Part shown: positions 43,045 through 52,260 of the stretch, in pieces
Numbering within the stretch: position 1 is the stretch's first letter
Layout: the number at the start of each line of letters is the position of its first letter
Assembly: GCA_009684525.1 (NCBI GenBank)
Contig: WKKR01000001.1
Location: forward strand, 806,001 to 870,000
Length of the DNA: 64,000 nt
Direction of reading: 5' to 3'
DNA from: Geobacter sp.
GTDB lineage: Bacteria > Desulfobacterota > Desulfuromonadia > Geobacterales > DSM-12255
Position numbers and translations under genes: made by a program
The notes under the pieces: generated by a model
What the model was told of the DNA's origin: nothing
The model's input: the letters and a program-made list of their open reading frames with translations, nothing else
The model's database searches: none

Positions 43045-43944
43045 TCAATAACTATTAGATAATATTTTTTGCGCAATTATATTAGTATACAGTTTTTGAC
43101 CTGCTCTATTTGGATGCGTAGCATCAATAAAAAGGTCATATCTTGATGAGCCTGACACACAATCATCAATAAGTATTATGCCACTATCTCGCTTTGCCAA
43201 TTCCCTCAATAATCCCATTGTTAGTTTCTGGCTTTCAGAATTAACTTCGCTCAATAAATCAACAAATGGCATATAAAACAAATATACTTGTATATTATTG
43301 CTTCGTAAATAAGTTATTAAGTTCTTGAAATGCACTATGTTTACATCCGATACTTTGCTTCTTTCAGATATATTTACTTTAGCAATATTTTTCTTTATTT
43401 TGTTGATATCAATTCTATCGTTTATAGACTTCTCAGTACGTCCAGCAAATCCCATCCTGACTGTACCTTGAACAGAGCCCTCACAGTACCGATATAGCTT
43501 TATCAGCTTGTGAGTGATATAATCTTCAGATGATCCAGCATATTCGTATATATATCTATCAACTATCTTGTTGTCCATAAATGGATAAAATAGTCGATAC
43601 TGATTAGATCCAAAACCCTTACAGAATAAATAATCGTCAACAATATAAACGGCAGTTTTTACTGAACCAGGATGTTCACTGATGTAATGTTTATACATCA
43701 TTATATGATCGGCAAGTGTAGTCCCCTGAACTGAATATTTTGCAACTGATCTATTAGTAATTTTTTGCAACATAGCCCCATCAATTCCATGGGCAGCACG
43801 TGAGTGACCGACAATTAATATACTTGCATTACGGTCAAATCCATAATAGCGATTTAGTCCGATTTTTAAGAGAAATGCTATCCCATTATCGACCACGATA
43901 AATATTATGCAAAAAATGACTATTTTAAAAATGAGCCTTTTCAT
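43045..43944 (-). CDS. Membrane-anchored SGNH-like protein
   Basis: 299 residues. One N-terminal helix (LIFKIVIFCIIFIVVDNGIAF) leads to a periplasmic domain with GHSRAAHGIDGAML, in which the Ser of an SGNH hydrolase fold lies, and the closing DATHPNRAG with the Asp-x-x-His pair. AlgX- and AlgJ-like proteins with this pattern attach acyl groups to polysaccharides together with an MBOAT partner. The MBOAT gene is directly upstream on the same strand, 25 bases away, so a joint periplasmic acylation step is likely. Conserved residues beyond these were not checked. Confidence 0.78.
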   Translation of the reverse strand: MKRLIFKIVIFCIIFIVVDNGIAFLLKIGLNRYYGFDRNASILIVGHSRAAHGIDGAMLQKITNRSVAKYSVQGTTLADHIMMYKHYISEHPGSVKTAVYIVDDYLFCKGFGSNQYRLFYPFMDNKIVDRYIYEYAGSSEDYITHKLIKLYRYCEGSVQGTVRMGFAGRTEKSINDRIDINKIKKNIAKVNISERSKVSDVNIVHFKNLITYLRSNNIQVYLFYMPFVDLLSEVNSESQKLTMGLLRELAKRDSGIILIDDCVSGSSRYDLFIDATHPNRAGQKLYTNIIAQKILSNSY

Positions 43945-43969
43945 CAGCTTCCCAAAGCGTTATATCAAT

Positions 43970-45418
43970 TCAAAATTGAAAATAAGCAAATGATTTACCA
44001 GTCTCTACATGAAACAGAATAATTATAATCATCAGCGTATAATATACTGTCCACCTAACCCAAATTGGTTTTTCATAAATTTTTTCAGCAACAGTAGATA
44101 TGCTCCCAATAGACTCAACAATAATTGCTGCAGCTACAAAAACAAAAGTTAATATAAGTTCTGTGCTCCCTTGGGCACTCAATAGCTCACCCAGACCCTT
44201 CGAGTTATCAGCTACGTGCGTAATCAAATAAAGCGCATCAGAAGTTGTATTAGATCTAAAAAAGATCCATGCGAAACATATAAAGTTAAATGTGGCAAAC
44301 ATTTGCCAATATTTGAGTGTATTAGTTCGCTCAAGACCTAATGCTTTATGAATTTTTTTCTGAAAGGGTTTGTAATAAACAGAACTTGCCAAAAAAATGC
44401 CGTGTAATACACCCCATATAATGAAACCTGCACTTGCGCCATGCCAAATTCCGGAAATCAGAAAGGTTACAATAAGCGCAGATGCAGTTCCAAATTTATT
44501 TAAATATCGCCATTTCATCTGAAGTGGTTTAAAAATATAATCAAGTATCCATCGAGAGAATGAAATATGCCAACGACGCCAGAAATCTGCAACTGACGTA
44601 GCAAAATATGGGGAATTGAAGTTCTGTGTTAACTTAATGTTAAATAGATAGGCAGACCCCAATGCCATATCAGTATAACCAGAGAAGTCCATATATATCT
44701 GTATAGCATACAAGTATGTAGCATATAGCAATGGAGTGCCACTGAAATAAGTGATATTGTTATATACTGTATCTACATATATACCAACCCTATCAGCAAT
44801 TACGATCTTTTTGAATAGCCCCCAAGCAAATAACAACATACCATATCTTGTATTATTATAATCAAACTTATATTTCTCTCTAAGTTGAGGCAGTAGCTCA
44901 CTAGATCGCTCTATAGGGCCTTGAAGTAATTTGGGGAAAAATGATAGATAGAGCACAAAATAGCCAATGTGGCGCTCTGGTTTTTCTATCTCGAGATAAA
45001 CATCTATAAGGTAAGATATGGCTTGAAAAACATAATAGGATATTCCAATAGTTACTAGAGTTTTTATTGGTTGAATCTGGTATTTTATAGAGTTGAATGT
45101 AATTAGCTGTATTATACTTTCCACAACTAATGTCTGATACTTCATTACAATTAATATTACTAAGTTAGATGCAATTCCAATCCATAATATATTCTTCCTA
45201 GCTTTTTCAGTTTCTACTTGATCCAACCATATACCAAACCCATAGGTTATAAATGCAACCAATATTAAAACTACTAACAAATATGGTGCATTTAATTCAG
45301 CATAAAACAATAGGCTTGCAAAGAGAAGAACGCACCAACGCATGCGCTCACTCACTAAATTAAATACTAGATATACGATACCTAAATAAATCAGATATTT
45401 TACTGAATTAAATTGCAT
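43970..45418 (-). CDS. MBOAT-family polysaccharide O-acyltransferase
   Basis: 482 residues with 10-12 membrane helices. The family signature is FWRRWHISFSRWILDYIF (about 285-302) and the active-site histidine in SGIWHGASAGFIIWG (near 330). AlgI-type members take an acyl group from a cytosolic donor and hand it through the membrane to a polysaccharide. Here the donor is probably acyl-ACP made by the next two genes upstream (an acyl carrier protein and an AMP ligase). It overlaps none of its neighbours; 4 bases separate it from the acyl carrier gene. Confidence 0.92.
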   Translation of the reverse strand: MQFNSVKYLIYLGIVYLVFNLVSERMRWCVLLFASLLFYAELNAPYLLVVLILVAFITYGFGIWLDQVETEKARKNILWIGIASNLVILIVMKYQTLVVESIIQLITFNSIKYQIQPIKTLVTIGISYYVFQAISYLIDVYLEIEKPERHIGYFVLYLSFFPKLLQGPIERSSELLPQLREKYKFDYNNTRYGMLLFAWGLFKKIVIADRVGIYVDTVYNNITYFSGTPLLYATYLYAIQIYMDFSGYTDMALGSAYLFNIKLTQNFNSPYFATSVADFWRRWHISFSRWILDYIFKPLQMKWRYLNKFGTASALIVTFLISGIWHGASAGFIIWGVLHGIFLASSVYYKPFQKKIHKALGLERTNTLKYWQMFATFNFICFAWIFFRSNTTSDALYLITHVADNSKGLGELLSAQGSTELILTFVFVAAAIIVESIGSISTVAEKIYEKPIWVRWTVYYTLMIIIILFHVETGKSFAYFQF

Positions 45419-45422
45419 TATT

Positions 45423-45662
45423 TTATGCTTTTGTTATTTTATCACTTATATTATCTATCAAATTTCCAATATTTTTAAATGTTAGGAGTTCTTTTTGAGA
45501 AAACCTTATCTTAAAATTAGCCTCAATTGCCACTATTAGATTGACATGCGATAAGGAATCCCACCCATCAATATCATTAGCTGTCATCTCTCGACTAATT
45601 TTTATATCCTCGTCATCAAAAACCTCGCAAAAAATTCGATTTAATTTATTTTGTAACTCCAT
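45423..45662 (-). CDS. Acyl carrier protein (MBOAT-associated)
   Basis: 79 residues. NDIDGWDSLSHVNLIVAIEANFKI has the DSL site for phosphopantetheine. The stop of the AMP ligase upstream is directly adjacent (no gap) and the MBOAT gene follows, so the three form an acyl activation and transfer unit. It differs in sequence from the carrier at 36.1 kb. Confidence 0.9.
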   Translation of the reverse strand: MELQNKLNRIFCEVFDDEDIKISREMTANDIDGWDSLSHVNLIVAIEANFKIRFSQKELLTFKNIGNLIDNISDKITKA

Positions 45663-47285
45663 TCAATCCTCCAATGTTGAGATATCGCCAGCATCCATTC
45701 CTAGATAGCGAGCTTTAAGTACTCTGCGCATTATTTTACCACTCTTATTTTTGGGAACGTTGTCAACAATAAATATTTCTTGAGGTGTCGCAATGGATGA
45801 TGCCCTGTTGCTAACATGAATCCTGATCTTTAATTCTAAATCTTGGGACCAACTAAACTGCTTGTGTAATTGAACAAATGCAACAACCTTTTCATACAAC
45901 AAATCGTCTGGAACACCAATCACTCCAGATTCAGCAACCTCTTCAATTTCGAGTAAGGCACTTTCAACCTCAAAAGGGCTAATCAAATGACCAGCAGTGT
46001 TGATAACATCATCGCTTCGTCCCTTAAACCAATAGTATCCATCGTCGTCGGAAAGAGCCGTATCCCCAGTATAATACCATCCATTCTTGAATTTCGATTG
46101 ATAGGCTGAATCATTATTCAAATATGTTACAAACATCGAAGGCCAATCACTTTTGAGACAGAGGTTGCCTTGATTATTATTGGGAAGCAGCTCTCCATTA
46201 TCAGCCAAAATAGCTGGCACAATACCGTCCAATGGTTTTCCCATGGAACCAGGTCTAATCTCGATACCTGGTCGGTTCGTTATCATAATACCGCCAGTTT
46301 CTGTTTGAAACCACGTATCGTATATATCTTTCTTTAATACAGTCCGTGACCAATTTATTACTTCTGGATTAAGTGGCTCACCAACACTAAATATATATCT
46401 AAGGTTACATAAGTCATAATAATTATAGAGAGTTGCATCCTCTCTTAATAGCATACGTAGAGCTGTAGGTGCAGAGTACCATACTGTCACTGCCTCATTT
46501 TGTAAAAGATCAAACCAAATCTTAGCATTATAACCTCCACCATAATGAATTTGTGTAATCCCCAGGCTCCAAGGACCAATTATGCCGTAAGAAGTACCTG
46601 TTACCCACCCTTGATCAGCAGTACACCAAAATATATCTGTGTTAGTGAGGTTCAAAACCTCACTTGAAGTTCTATGATGATGAATAATACTCTTATGAAC
46701 ATGTAACACACCTTTTGGCTTACCTGTTGATCCGGAGGTATAATGCACAACAGATGGAGTATCAGGTTGTGTTATTGGCGTTTCGAACGTATTTAAAGAC
46801 ATCCGCATTAATGCTGTGTAACTTAATATGTCGTCAGTTGTATGTTCATCAATATCAGTAACTATGATATATTCCAAAGCAGGCAACTGATCACGTACAC
46901 GCATGATTTTCTTCAGGAGGCTTTTTGTTGTTACTACACCTTTTGCTTTGGCGTCACCTAATCGATCGAGTATTGCGTCATCACCAAAATTTGAAAAGAG
47001 GGTACCGCAAATTACTTGGAGCTTTAAAGCACCAAGAAATGCGAAGAATTGCTCAGGAGATTTAGGTAAAAAAGTAAACAGTATTTCACCAGAATTAAAA
47101 CCAAGAGATTTCAGTGCATTTGCAAAACAATTTGATTCGCGGTCAAGATCATTGAAGGTATAGTTGGATTTTTCCATGCGGGCTGAAATCCAACGAAAGG
47201 CCACCTTATTGCCAAACCCTAAATCACATTGCTGCCGGGTACAAATATGGCCAATGTTATACTGATCGTCACAAATAAGGCTCAT
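45663..47285 (-). CDS. AMP-dependent acyl ligase (acetyl/propionyl-CoA synthetase-like)
   Basis: 540 residues from the ATG at 47285, with GAGG upstream; a TTG at 47297 would only add four residues. The core loop VVHYTSGSTGKPKGVLH (about 190-206), DTWFQTETGG, GWYYTGDTA and the C-terminal KNKSGKIMRRVL are intact. The overall look is of short-chain acyl-CoA ligases such as acetyl-CoA synthetase, so the acid may be short (inference). The carrier protein follows immediately and may be the acceptor of the acyl group, as with D-alanyl carrier systems. Confidence 0.9.
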   Translation of the reverse strand: MSLICDDQYNIGHICTRQQCDLGFGNKVAFRWISARMEKSNYTFNDLDRESNCFANALKSLGFNSGEILFTFLPKSPEQFFAFLGALKLQVICGTLFSNFGDDAILDRLGDAKAKGVVTTKSLLKKIMRVRDQLPALEYIIVTDIDEHTTDDILSYTALMRMSLNTFETPITQPDTPSVVHYTSGSTGKPKGVLHVHKSIIHHHRTSSEVLNLTNTDIFWCTADQGWVTGTSYGIIGPWSLGITQIHYGGGYNAKIWFDLLQNEAVTVWYSAPTALRMLLREDATLYNYYDLCNLRYIFSVGEPLNPEVINWSRTVLKKDIYDTWFQTETGGIMITNRPGIEIRPGSMGKPLDGIVPAILADNGELLPNNNQGNLCLKSDWPSMFVTYLNNDSAYQSKFKNGWYYTGDTALSDDDGYYWFKGRSDDVINTAGHLISPFEVESALLEIEEVAESGVIGVPDDLLYEKVVAFVQLHKQFSWSQDLELKIRIHVSNRASSIATPQEIFIVDNVPKNKSGKIMRRVLKARYLGMDAGDISTLED

Positions 47286-47324
47286 AATACCTCGCAAGAA
47301 TAATACTGATAATAAATATTTCTA

Positions 47325-48476
47325 TCATTTGAGTAATGCCATAACTCTACGAGCGTTATTCTGAATTATTTCAGGCAATACTTTTTTCAACCCACTTTTG
47401 GCAGCGGACAAAGATCGATTAGTAATTTTCAAAATGCTTCCACGAAGCGAATTGTTGTATGAAACATAATCCATTAATTTTCGTTCTTGTTCGGTCCAAT
47501 GATACTTATACTGTTCATGCCCCCGAAGGAAGTCAATATATTTATTCCCACCAGTTATAGACATTTCAATAATATGCCCTAAAAGCAGTGCGCCAACACT
47601 AAACTTACTCCACTCAATGTCGAAACCGGATTGATAAACATTGACTCTGCCCTGGAAAGTGAAATTATAATAAAAGGCCACTCGCTTACCATCAACTTTT
47701 AGGAAAACCAATAAAAGCCTTCCGACATTTAGAAAACTCTCACAAATCGCGTCATGAAACCTTTTGTAACTCTGCGATGAAAATCGGCCAGAATATCCAA
47801 CCTGTTGCTTCCGCTCCTGATGCAACCTAACCATGTCCGGCATCACCTCATGCAGTTGTTTCAGCGTTGTCACTTCCTCAATGTCAACAATTGCGTGTCT
47901 CCCCAGGTTGTTCCGATAATATCTAACATTACGTCGTGTCTTAGACGAAAGACCTGATAGGAATTCATCCCAATTTGAAGGTAGTGGCAAATATGGGCAA
48001 AACTTTTCATTGTCGAGTTGAGTGAATGCCGGAAGAATACCCTGTCTTCTCAAAAATCCCGCAAAAACAGATTGTTCAGGTACATCAGTAATTTCGATCA
48101 AATCCCACAAATCGCTTTTTTGCACCAGATACACAAAAAGTGCTCCATAGACCTCCTCTTCCAAACCTTTCAAGGCAATACACTCAAGAAAATCAGACGT
48201 CACATGCTCACTACCAAGCAATCTGACTGATCTTGTTCTAATAGGGAATCCCGCCGTCTTTAGATAGGCCGGGAAAATCCCAACAAGATGGCCTTCCGGC
48301 TCATTTCTGCATGTCAAGACAAAGAGCTCATATTCATTACCAAAGACCTCCCACCATGTGTAAAGCCACTCATGGGTAAGAAAGACACTATCAGATGCAG
48401 AAGCAGCAAGGAGATCATTCCATTGATTTTTCAAGGCAGCAAGGTCTTTAATATTTGATATTGCCTGAATTTTCAT
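47325..48476 (-). CDS. FemAB/GNAT-like acyltransferase of polysaccharide locus
   Basis: 383 residues. The start of the chain (LKNQWNDLLAASASDSVFLTHEWLYTWWEVFG) and the C-terminal DFLRGHEQYKYHW and GHIIEMSITGG are typical of the BcsL- and CelD-like double-GNAT proteins found in cellulose and exosortase loci. They probably acylate an amino sugar or peptide side group. It lies just upstream of the AMP ligase (40 bases) and downstream of a deacetylase, in keeping with remodelling of amino sugars: deacetylation followed by a different acyl group. Confidence 0.85.
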   Translation of the reverse strand: MKIQAISNIKDLAALKNQWNDLLAASASDSVFLTHEWLYTWWEVFGNEYELFVLTCRNEPEGHLVGIFPAYLKTAGFPIRTRSVRLLGSEHVTSDFLECIALKGLEEEVYGALFVYLVQKSDLWDLIEITDVPEQSVFAGFLRRQGILPAFTQLDNEKFCPYLPLPSNWDEFLSGLSSKTRRNVRYYRNNLGRHAIVDIEEVTTLKQLHEVMPDMVRLHQERKQQVGYSGRFSSQSYKRFHDAICESFLNVGRLLLVFLKVDGKRVAFYYNFTFQGRVNVYQSGFDIEWSKFSVGALLLGHIIEMSITGGNKYIDFLRGHEQYKYHWTEQERKLMDYVSYNNSLRGSILKITNRSLSAAKSGLKKVLPEIIQNNARRVMALLK

Positions 48477-48485
48477 CCTGATCAG

Positions 48486-49517
48486 CTACCTTTCAAGGGA
48501 AAATGGACCGGTTACAGCTACCTCAAACATTTCAGATGAAAACCTACCCCTGGTCCCTTCGCACATACTGTAATTAACAGCAATTCGTGGCAGCCTGTAG
48601 AGATTCTGCACACCCATTATCGAACCTGGTATAGTTGTACAGGCAGCTAAATACCCGGCATTTTTTAGCATACATACAATTCCGTCATCAAAGTCCTCTT
48701 CCCGCCCATTCGGATATGCAAAGAATTCTACGGGAGAGCCGAGTTTTTCCTCAATAATTGTCTTGCTCTTGGTGATTTCAAAACAGGCTCTGGCATGATT
48801 CACCCGCGTTAGAATCGGATGAGTCAAAGTGTGAGCTCCAATTGTAACAAGACCGCTAGCTTGCATCTCCTTTGCCTCATGCCACGTAAGCATGATACGG
48901 TCGAAGTTTGCGTCAGCAGCCAATTCAGTAATGACTTTCCGTACCACCGCTTCACGCTTCTCGTGGGCGCATTTTTTCAATACATGGTGGAAATGGCAGA
49001 TCGCTTGCTTCTTCTTGTCACTTGTCCTTAAATCAATAATACCAAGAGCGAATTCCGTCAGATCTATGGTTTCACACTCGGAGCCAAGAATTGCTTTATC
49101 AAATGTATGCCAACCGAAATTACCAGTTTCGAGGCTATCAACCGTGACGAAGATTGTGGCCGGAACGTTATATTTCCTGAGTAGCTGGTATGCGTGGTCA
49201 TAATTGTCCCGGTACCCATCGTCAAACGTCAGACATGCATATTCTCCGGAGAGTGTGCCGCTGGCCAGCATTGAGACAACTTCAGTAAGACTGATCATTT
49301 TGAAGCGTGATTTCAAGAATTTCAATTGTTGCTCAAAAAACACTGGTGATATTGACAACCCAAGGGCATCTCGCTCATGAGTGACCCTGTGATACATAAG
49401 AAGAACAATACGCCCGCCATTGCCATTGAGTTGCATAGTAATGAAGCCTGATTTCAACATCAGTATCGAAGTATATTGTTTGATATAAGTTTTTATTTGT
49501 TGTAACAGCATTGTCAT
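48486..49517 (-). CDS. Polysaccharide deacetylase family protein
   Basis: 343 residues. The NodB fold is shown by VLLMYHRVT near the N-terminus, CLTFDDGYRDNY (catalytic and metal Asp pair), TIGAHTLTHPIL (metal histidines) and FAYPNGREEDFDD. It would remove N- or O-acetyl groups from a sugar polymer or lipid-linked intermediate. No signal peptide or membrane segment is clear, so action on a cytosolic precursor is possible. It is followed after 9 bases by the FemAB-like acyltransferase. Confidence 0.9.
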   Translation of the reverse strand: MTMLLQQIKTYIKQYTSILMLKSGFITMQLNGNGGRIVLLMYHRVTHERDALGLSISPVFFEQQLKFLKSRFKMISLTEVVSMLASGTLSGEYACLTFDDGYRDNYDHAYQLLRKYNVPATIFVTVDSLETGNFGWHTFDKAILGSECETIDLTEFALGIIDLRTSDKKKQAICHFHHVLKKCAHEKREAVVRKVITELAADANFDRIMLTWHEAKEMQASGLVTIGAHTLTHPILTRVNHARACFEITKSKTIIEEKLGSPVEFFAYPNGREEDFDDGIVCMLKNAGYLAACTTIPGSIMGVQNLYRLPRIAVNYSMCEGTRGRFSSEMFEVAVTGPFSLER

Positions 49518-49520
49518 GAC

Positions 49521-50132
49521 CTAACTTTCAGGTATCTTTTGCTCTATAAATAAACTTTTCCCATAAATGCTTATGCACAATATTTTCTTGAATGGCACAA
49601 ACCCCTTCTTAACATGAGCCTTTATAGATATATCGTTATTAAAGTCGATCAATATAGTAATTGTGTTTTTAGAATATTGCTTCATCCAGTCATAAATAAC
49701 AGCAAAGAACTGACTGAGAACCCCATGCTGGCGATATTGCGGCCTTACATATACATCATAAGAATACACCGTATCATTCTGAATCCGAAAGGTGTACTTT
49801 GATTGTTCTTCTCTAAAAACATCACGATCACTGAACCACAAATACCCAACCACTACATCCATGTCCATAGCAATAAGGCAATGATCGCCCATAGTAAAAC
49901 GATCCAGAAATCGGCCTCTTTTGTCAGTGCAACTCACTAGAGCATCGATATCGTCTTTACTACCTTCACGTATGACAACAGTCATATCTTTTTTTGAAAG
50001 ACTAAAGTCAATAGCTGATGCCCTTAGAGCGTAATAGAAATAAACTTTTATAGGTTGACCAGGTAAATGGTGTAAAATGCTAATAGCCATATTCATGAAA
50101 ATTTTAAATAGTGTATTTGTTTTCTCTTCCAT
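49521..50132 (-). CDS. GNAT-like acetyltransferase
   Basis: 203 residues. VVGYLWFSDRD, YVRPQYRQHGVLSQFFAVIY (pantetheine loop) and the closing AHVKKGFVPFKK match GNAT proteins. The N-terminal 40 residues (FKIFMNMAISILHHLPGQ) are not part of the core fold. The position between two deacetylase genes suggests acetylation of a sugar amine. The stop of this gene is 3 bases from the start of the deacetylase that follows. Confidence 0.75.
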   Translation of the reverse strand: MEEKTNTLFKIFMNMAISILHHLPGQPIKVYFYYALRASAIDFSLSKKDMTVVIREGSKDDIDALVSCTDKRGRFLDRFTMGDHCLIAMDMDVVVGYLWFSDRDVFREEQSKYTFRIQNDTVYSYDVYVRPQYRQHGVLSQFFAVIYDWMKQYSKNTITILIDFNNDISIKAHVKKGFVPFKKILCISIYGKSLFIEQKIPES

Positions 50133-50192
50133 ACTACACCCAATAACAGCAATTATATTTTAAATATGCTAATTTGACTGAATTTCACAATA

Positions 50193-50825
50193 TTACACAC
50201 TATTTATATCTGGCATCATACTATATTCTGAAAGTATCGGCAAAATAACATCTAATATATGAAGTATATTTTTATTGTTATCATGCAAAAGCAATATATC
50301 ATTATTACTAATGTTATTTATGATTTGACTAGCAACTAAATCAGCATCGCAAACATCATTACATTTCCAATCATCGAAATCTAGTGACCACAATAATATC
50401 TTAAGCCTGAGCATTCTAGCTATGATAATGGATTTATATGATAAAATGCCCCTCGGTGGCCTGAAATATCTTGGGCTGTGCCCAGTTATCGATTTTACAA
50501 TATTTTGGCATTTTCTAACTTCTTTAAAGTACTCCACAAAAGGAGGTTCTATATCATTGTGATGATAATAGCTATGATTACCAATTTCGTGCCCATTATT
50601 AATTATTGATTTTAAAATATCTTGTCTATTTTCGATATACTTCCCCACTAGAAAAAATACAGCTTTTACATCGTAATGTGATAATTTATTTAATACATGT
50701 AAAGTTATTTCATCCGCCGGCCCATCATCGAATGTTAGCAATAATTGCTTATCCCCATTATCCTTCAAACAGATCATAGAAATACTCTTCTTTATGATCT
50801 GTTTTATATTTTGTACATTATTCAT
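50193..50825 (-). CDS. NodB-type polysaccharide deacetylase
   Basis: 210 residues, just the catalytic domain. LLLTFDDGPADEI supplies the catalytic Asp and metal Asp; IGNHSYYHHN has the His pair; YFRPPRGILSY and LLWSLDFDDWKC complete the NodB pattern. It lacks a signal peptide. It probably deacetylates a GlcNAc-type sugar in the cytosol or in a lipid-linked chain. A 60-base gap before the GNAT gene and a 147-base gap after the flippase gene flank it; neither holds anything recognisable. Confidence 0.9.
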   Translation of the reverse strand: MNNVQNIKQIIKKSISMICLKDNGDKQLLLTFDDGPADEITLHVLNKLSHYDVKAVFFLVGKYIENRQDILKSIINNGHEIGNHSYYHHNDIEPPFVEYFKEVRKCQNIVKSITGHSPRYFRPPRGILSYKSIIIARMLRLKILLWSLDFDDWKCNDVCDADLVASQIINNISNNDILLLHDNNKNILHILDVILPILSEYSMMPDINSV

Positions 50826-50972
50826 TTATCAACTCACCCTTGTACATACTAAATAAAAACATCATAAACAAGCACATTTCAACTAAACCTAAAGCATTCA
50901 ATCCATGGTTTTTACTATAGAAACCATTGATACGCTACCGATTCATAATGAGCAGTCGGTTCCGGCTTAGCG

Positions 50973-52256
50973 TTAAGCTTTAACCGTCCACCTCCCAGCC
51001 CTTTTTAGAATAAATACCTTTAACTCTTTGTTTAGTACAAACTGAACTGCATTGGCTAATACTATCCCCAAAAGTCCCCATACAGAACCACACCAAAATG
51101 CCATCAAAAGGTACACACTGTTTGTAATAAGGACTACATAAAAACTTGCCTTAGCAAAACCAGCTGCGATAAACAATGAATTTATAGGTGTTGTAGAAAA
51201 TGCGAATGCGGTAATAACTATCATTAAATACAGTATATTCATATGTATTAAAAACTCATGTCCAAAAAATGTTTTTACAACTATTTCAGAGATAAGACAA
51301 AGGAACACTGAAAGTGCAATAGCAACTATAGACATAGCAAACATTGACTTTCTTGCAAGAGCTACAGACTCATTGTGATTTTCAGTACCTATCAACTTGG
51401 TAAACTCTGGGAAAATAGCTTGACTTACGGGATCTGAAACGTTAGATATCACCTTGGTAATTTCCTTATAGACCTTATAGGCTCCCAATGCTTCCATTGA
51501 TATAACCGAGCTAATTACAATTACATCGAAGTGCCTGACAGGTATCCTGATTATAGTCCTAAGGTTGGACCACCAAATGAAGCTTATTTGCTCTCTATTA
51601 AATATTAGCTTTTTCGACCACCATCCACTGCCAAGCTTCTGCTTAACGAGATGCACACTGAAGCATATTAACCCAATATTGGTGAGTATATCCATACAAA
51701 GGTAAATACTTATGAACAAGCGGGAGGCCCCCCCCAAGAAATAACAGAGTCCTACAGATAGCAGCCTGATAACGGAAACACCTATTTGGATTTTTGCAAC
51801 ACCTGAGAATTCCCTCATAAGCCTGGGAATTCCGATCGTCAAAGTTGTACTGTTAAACAGGATTGAAATAGAGTACAAAGAGATTATTGGGATATTAGCG
51901 CGATCCCATCCTGCGAGAATCGTTACTGGCAGGGCCAAGAGCAGTGCAAAAACAAAGGCTACCAAGGCGCTTATGGAATCGATCACAATATTGGTTTTAA
52001 TCAAACTCGCCATCTCGTCATCGCTTAATTTTGTCGACCCGAATTTTATTAGCCCTTCCCATGTCTGAACGTTGAAGATGTCGTTTACCAAATTGGCATA
52101 TGTTTGAGAAAGAGCGTAAACTGCAAGAAACTCAGCACCAACCGCTTTCGCCATCAGAGAAAACGAGACCATGTTCAACGCTGATGCTGCCGAGTTTCCC
52201 AAAAAAATGGTTCCGGAGTTTTTCAACAGTTTTTTGAAGACATGATCTTTTGACAT
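50973..52256 (-). CDS. Oligosaccharide flippase, Wzx-like
   Basis: 427 residues with about 12 membrane helices, of the polysaccharide transport / MOP exporter superfamily. The N-terminal LLKNSGTIFLGNSAASALNM and a later DPVSQAIFPEFTKL are typical. It should move the lipid-linked repeat unit from the cytosolic to the periplasmic face of the inner membrane. The polymerase/ligase gene is directly upstream (4 bases), so flipping and polymerisation are encoded together. Confidence 0.88.
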   Translation of the reverse strand: MSKDHVFKKLLKNSGTIFLGNSAASALNMVSFSLMAKAVGAEFLAVYALSQTYANLVNDIFNVQTWEGLIKFGSTKLSDDEMASLIKTNIVIDSISALVAFVFALLLALPVTILAGWDRANIPIISLYSISILFNSTTLTIGIPRLMREFSGVAKIQIGVSVIRLLSVGLCYFLGGASRLFISIYLCMDILTNIGLICFSVHLVKQKLGSGWWSKKLIFNREQISFIWWSNLRTIIRIPVRHFDVIVISSVISMEALGAYKVYKEITKVISNVSDPVSQAIFPEFTKLIGTENHNESVALARKSMFAMSIVAIALSVFLCLISEIVVKTFFGHEFLIHMNILYLMIVITAFAFSTTPINSLFIAAGFAKASFYVVLITNSVYLLMAFWCGSVWGLLGIVLANAVQFVLNKELKVFILKRAGRWTVKA

Positions 52257-52260
52257 GAGC

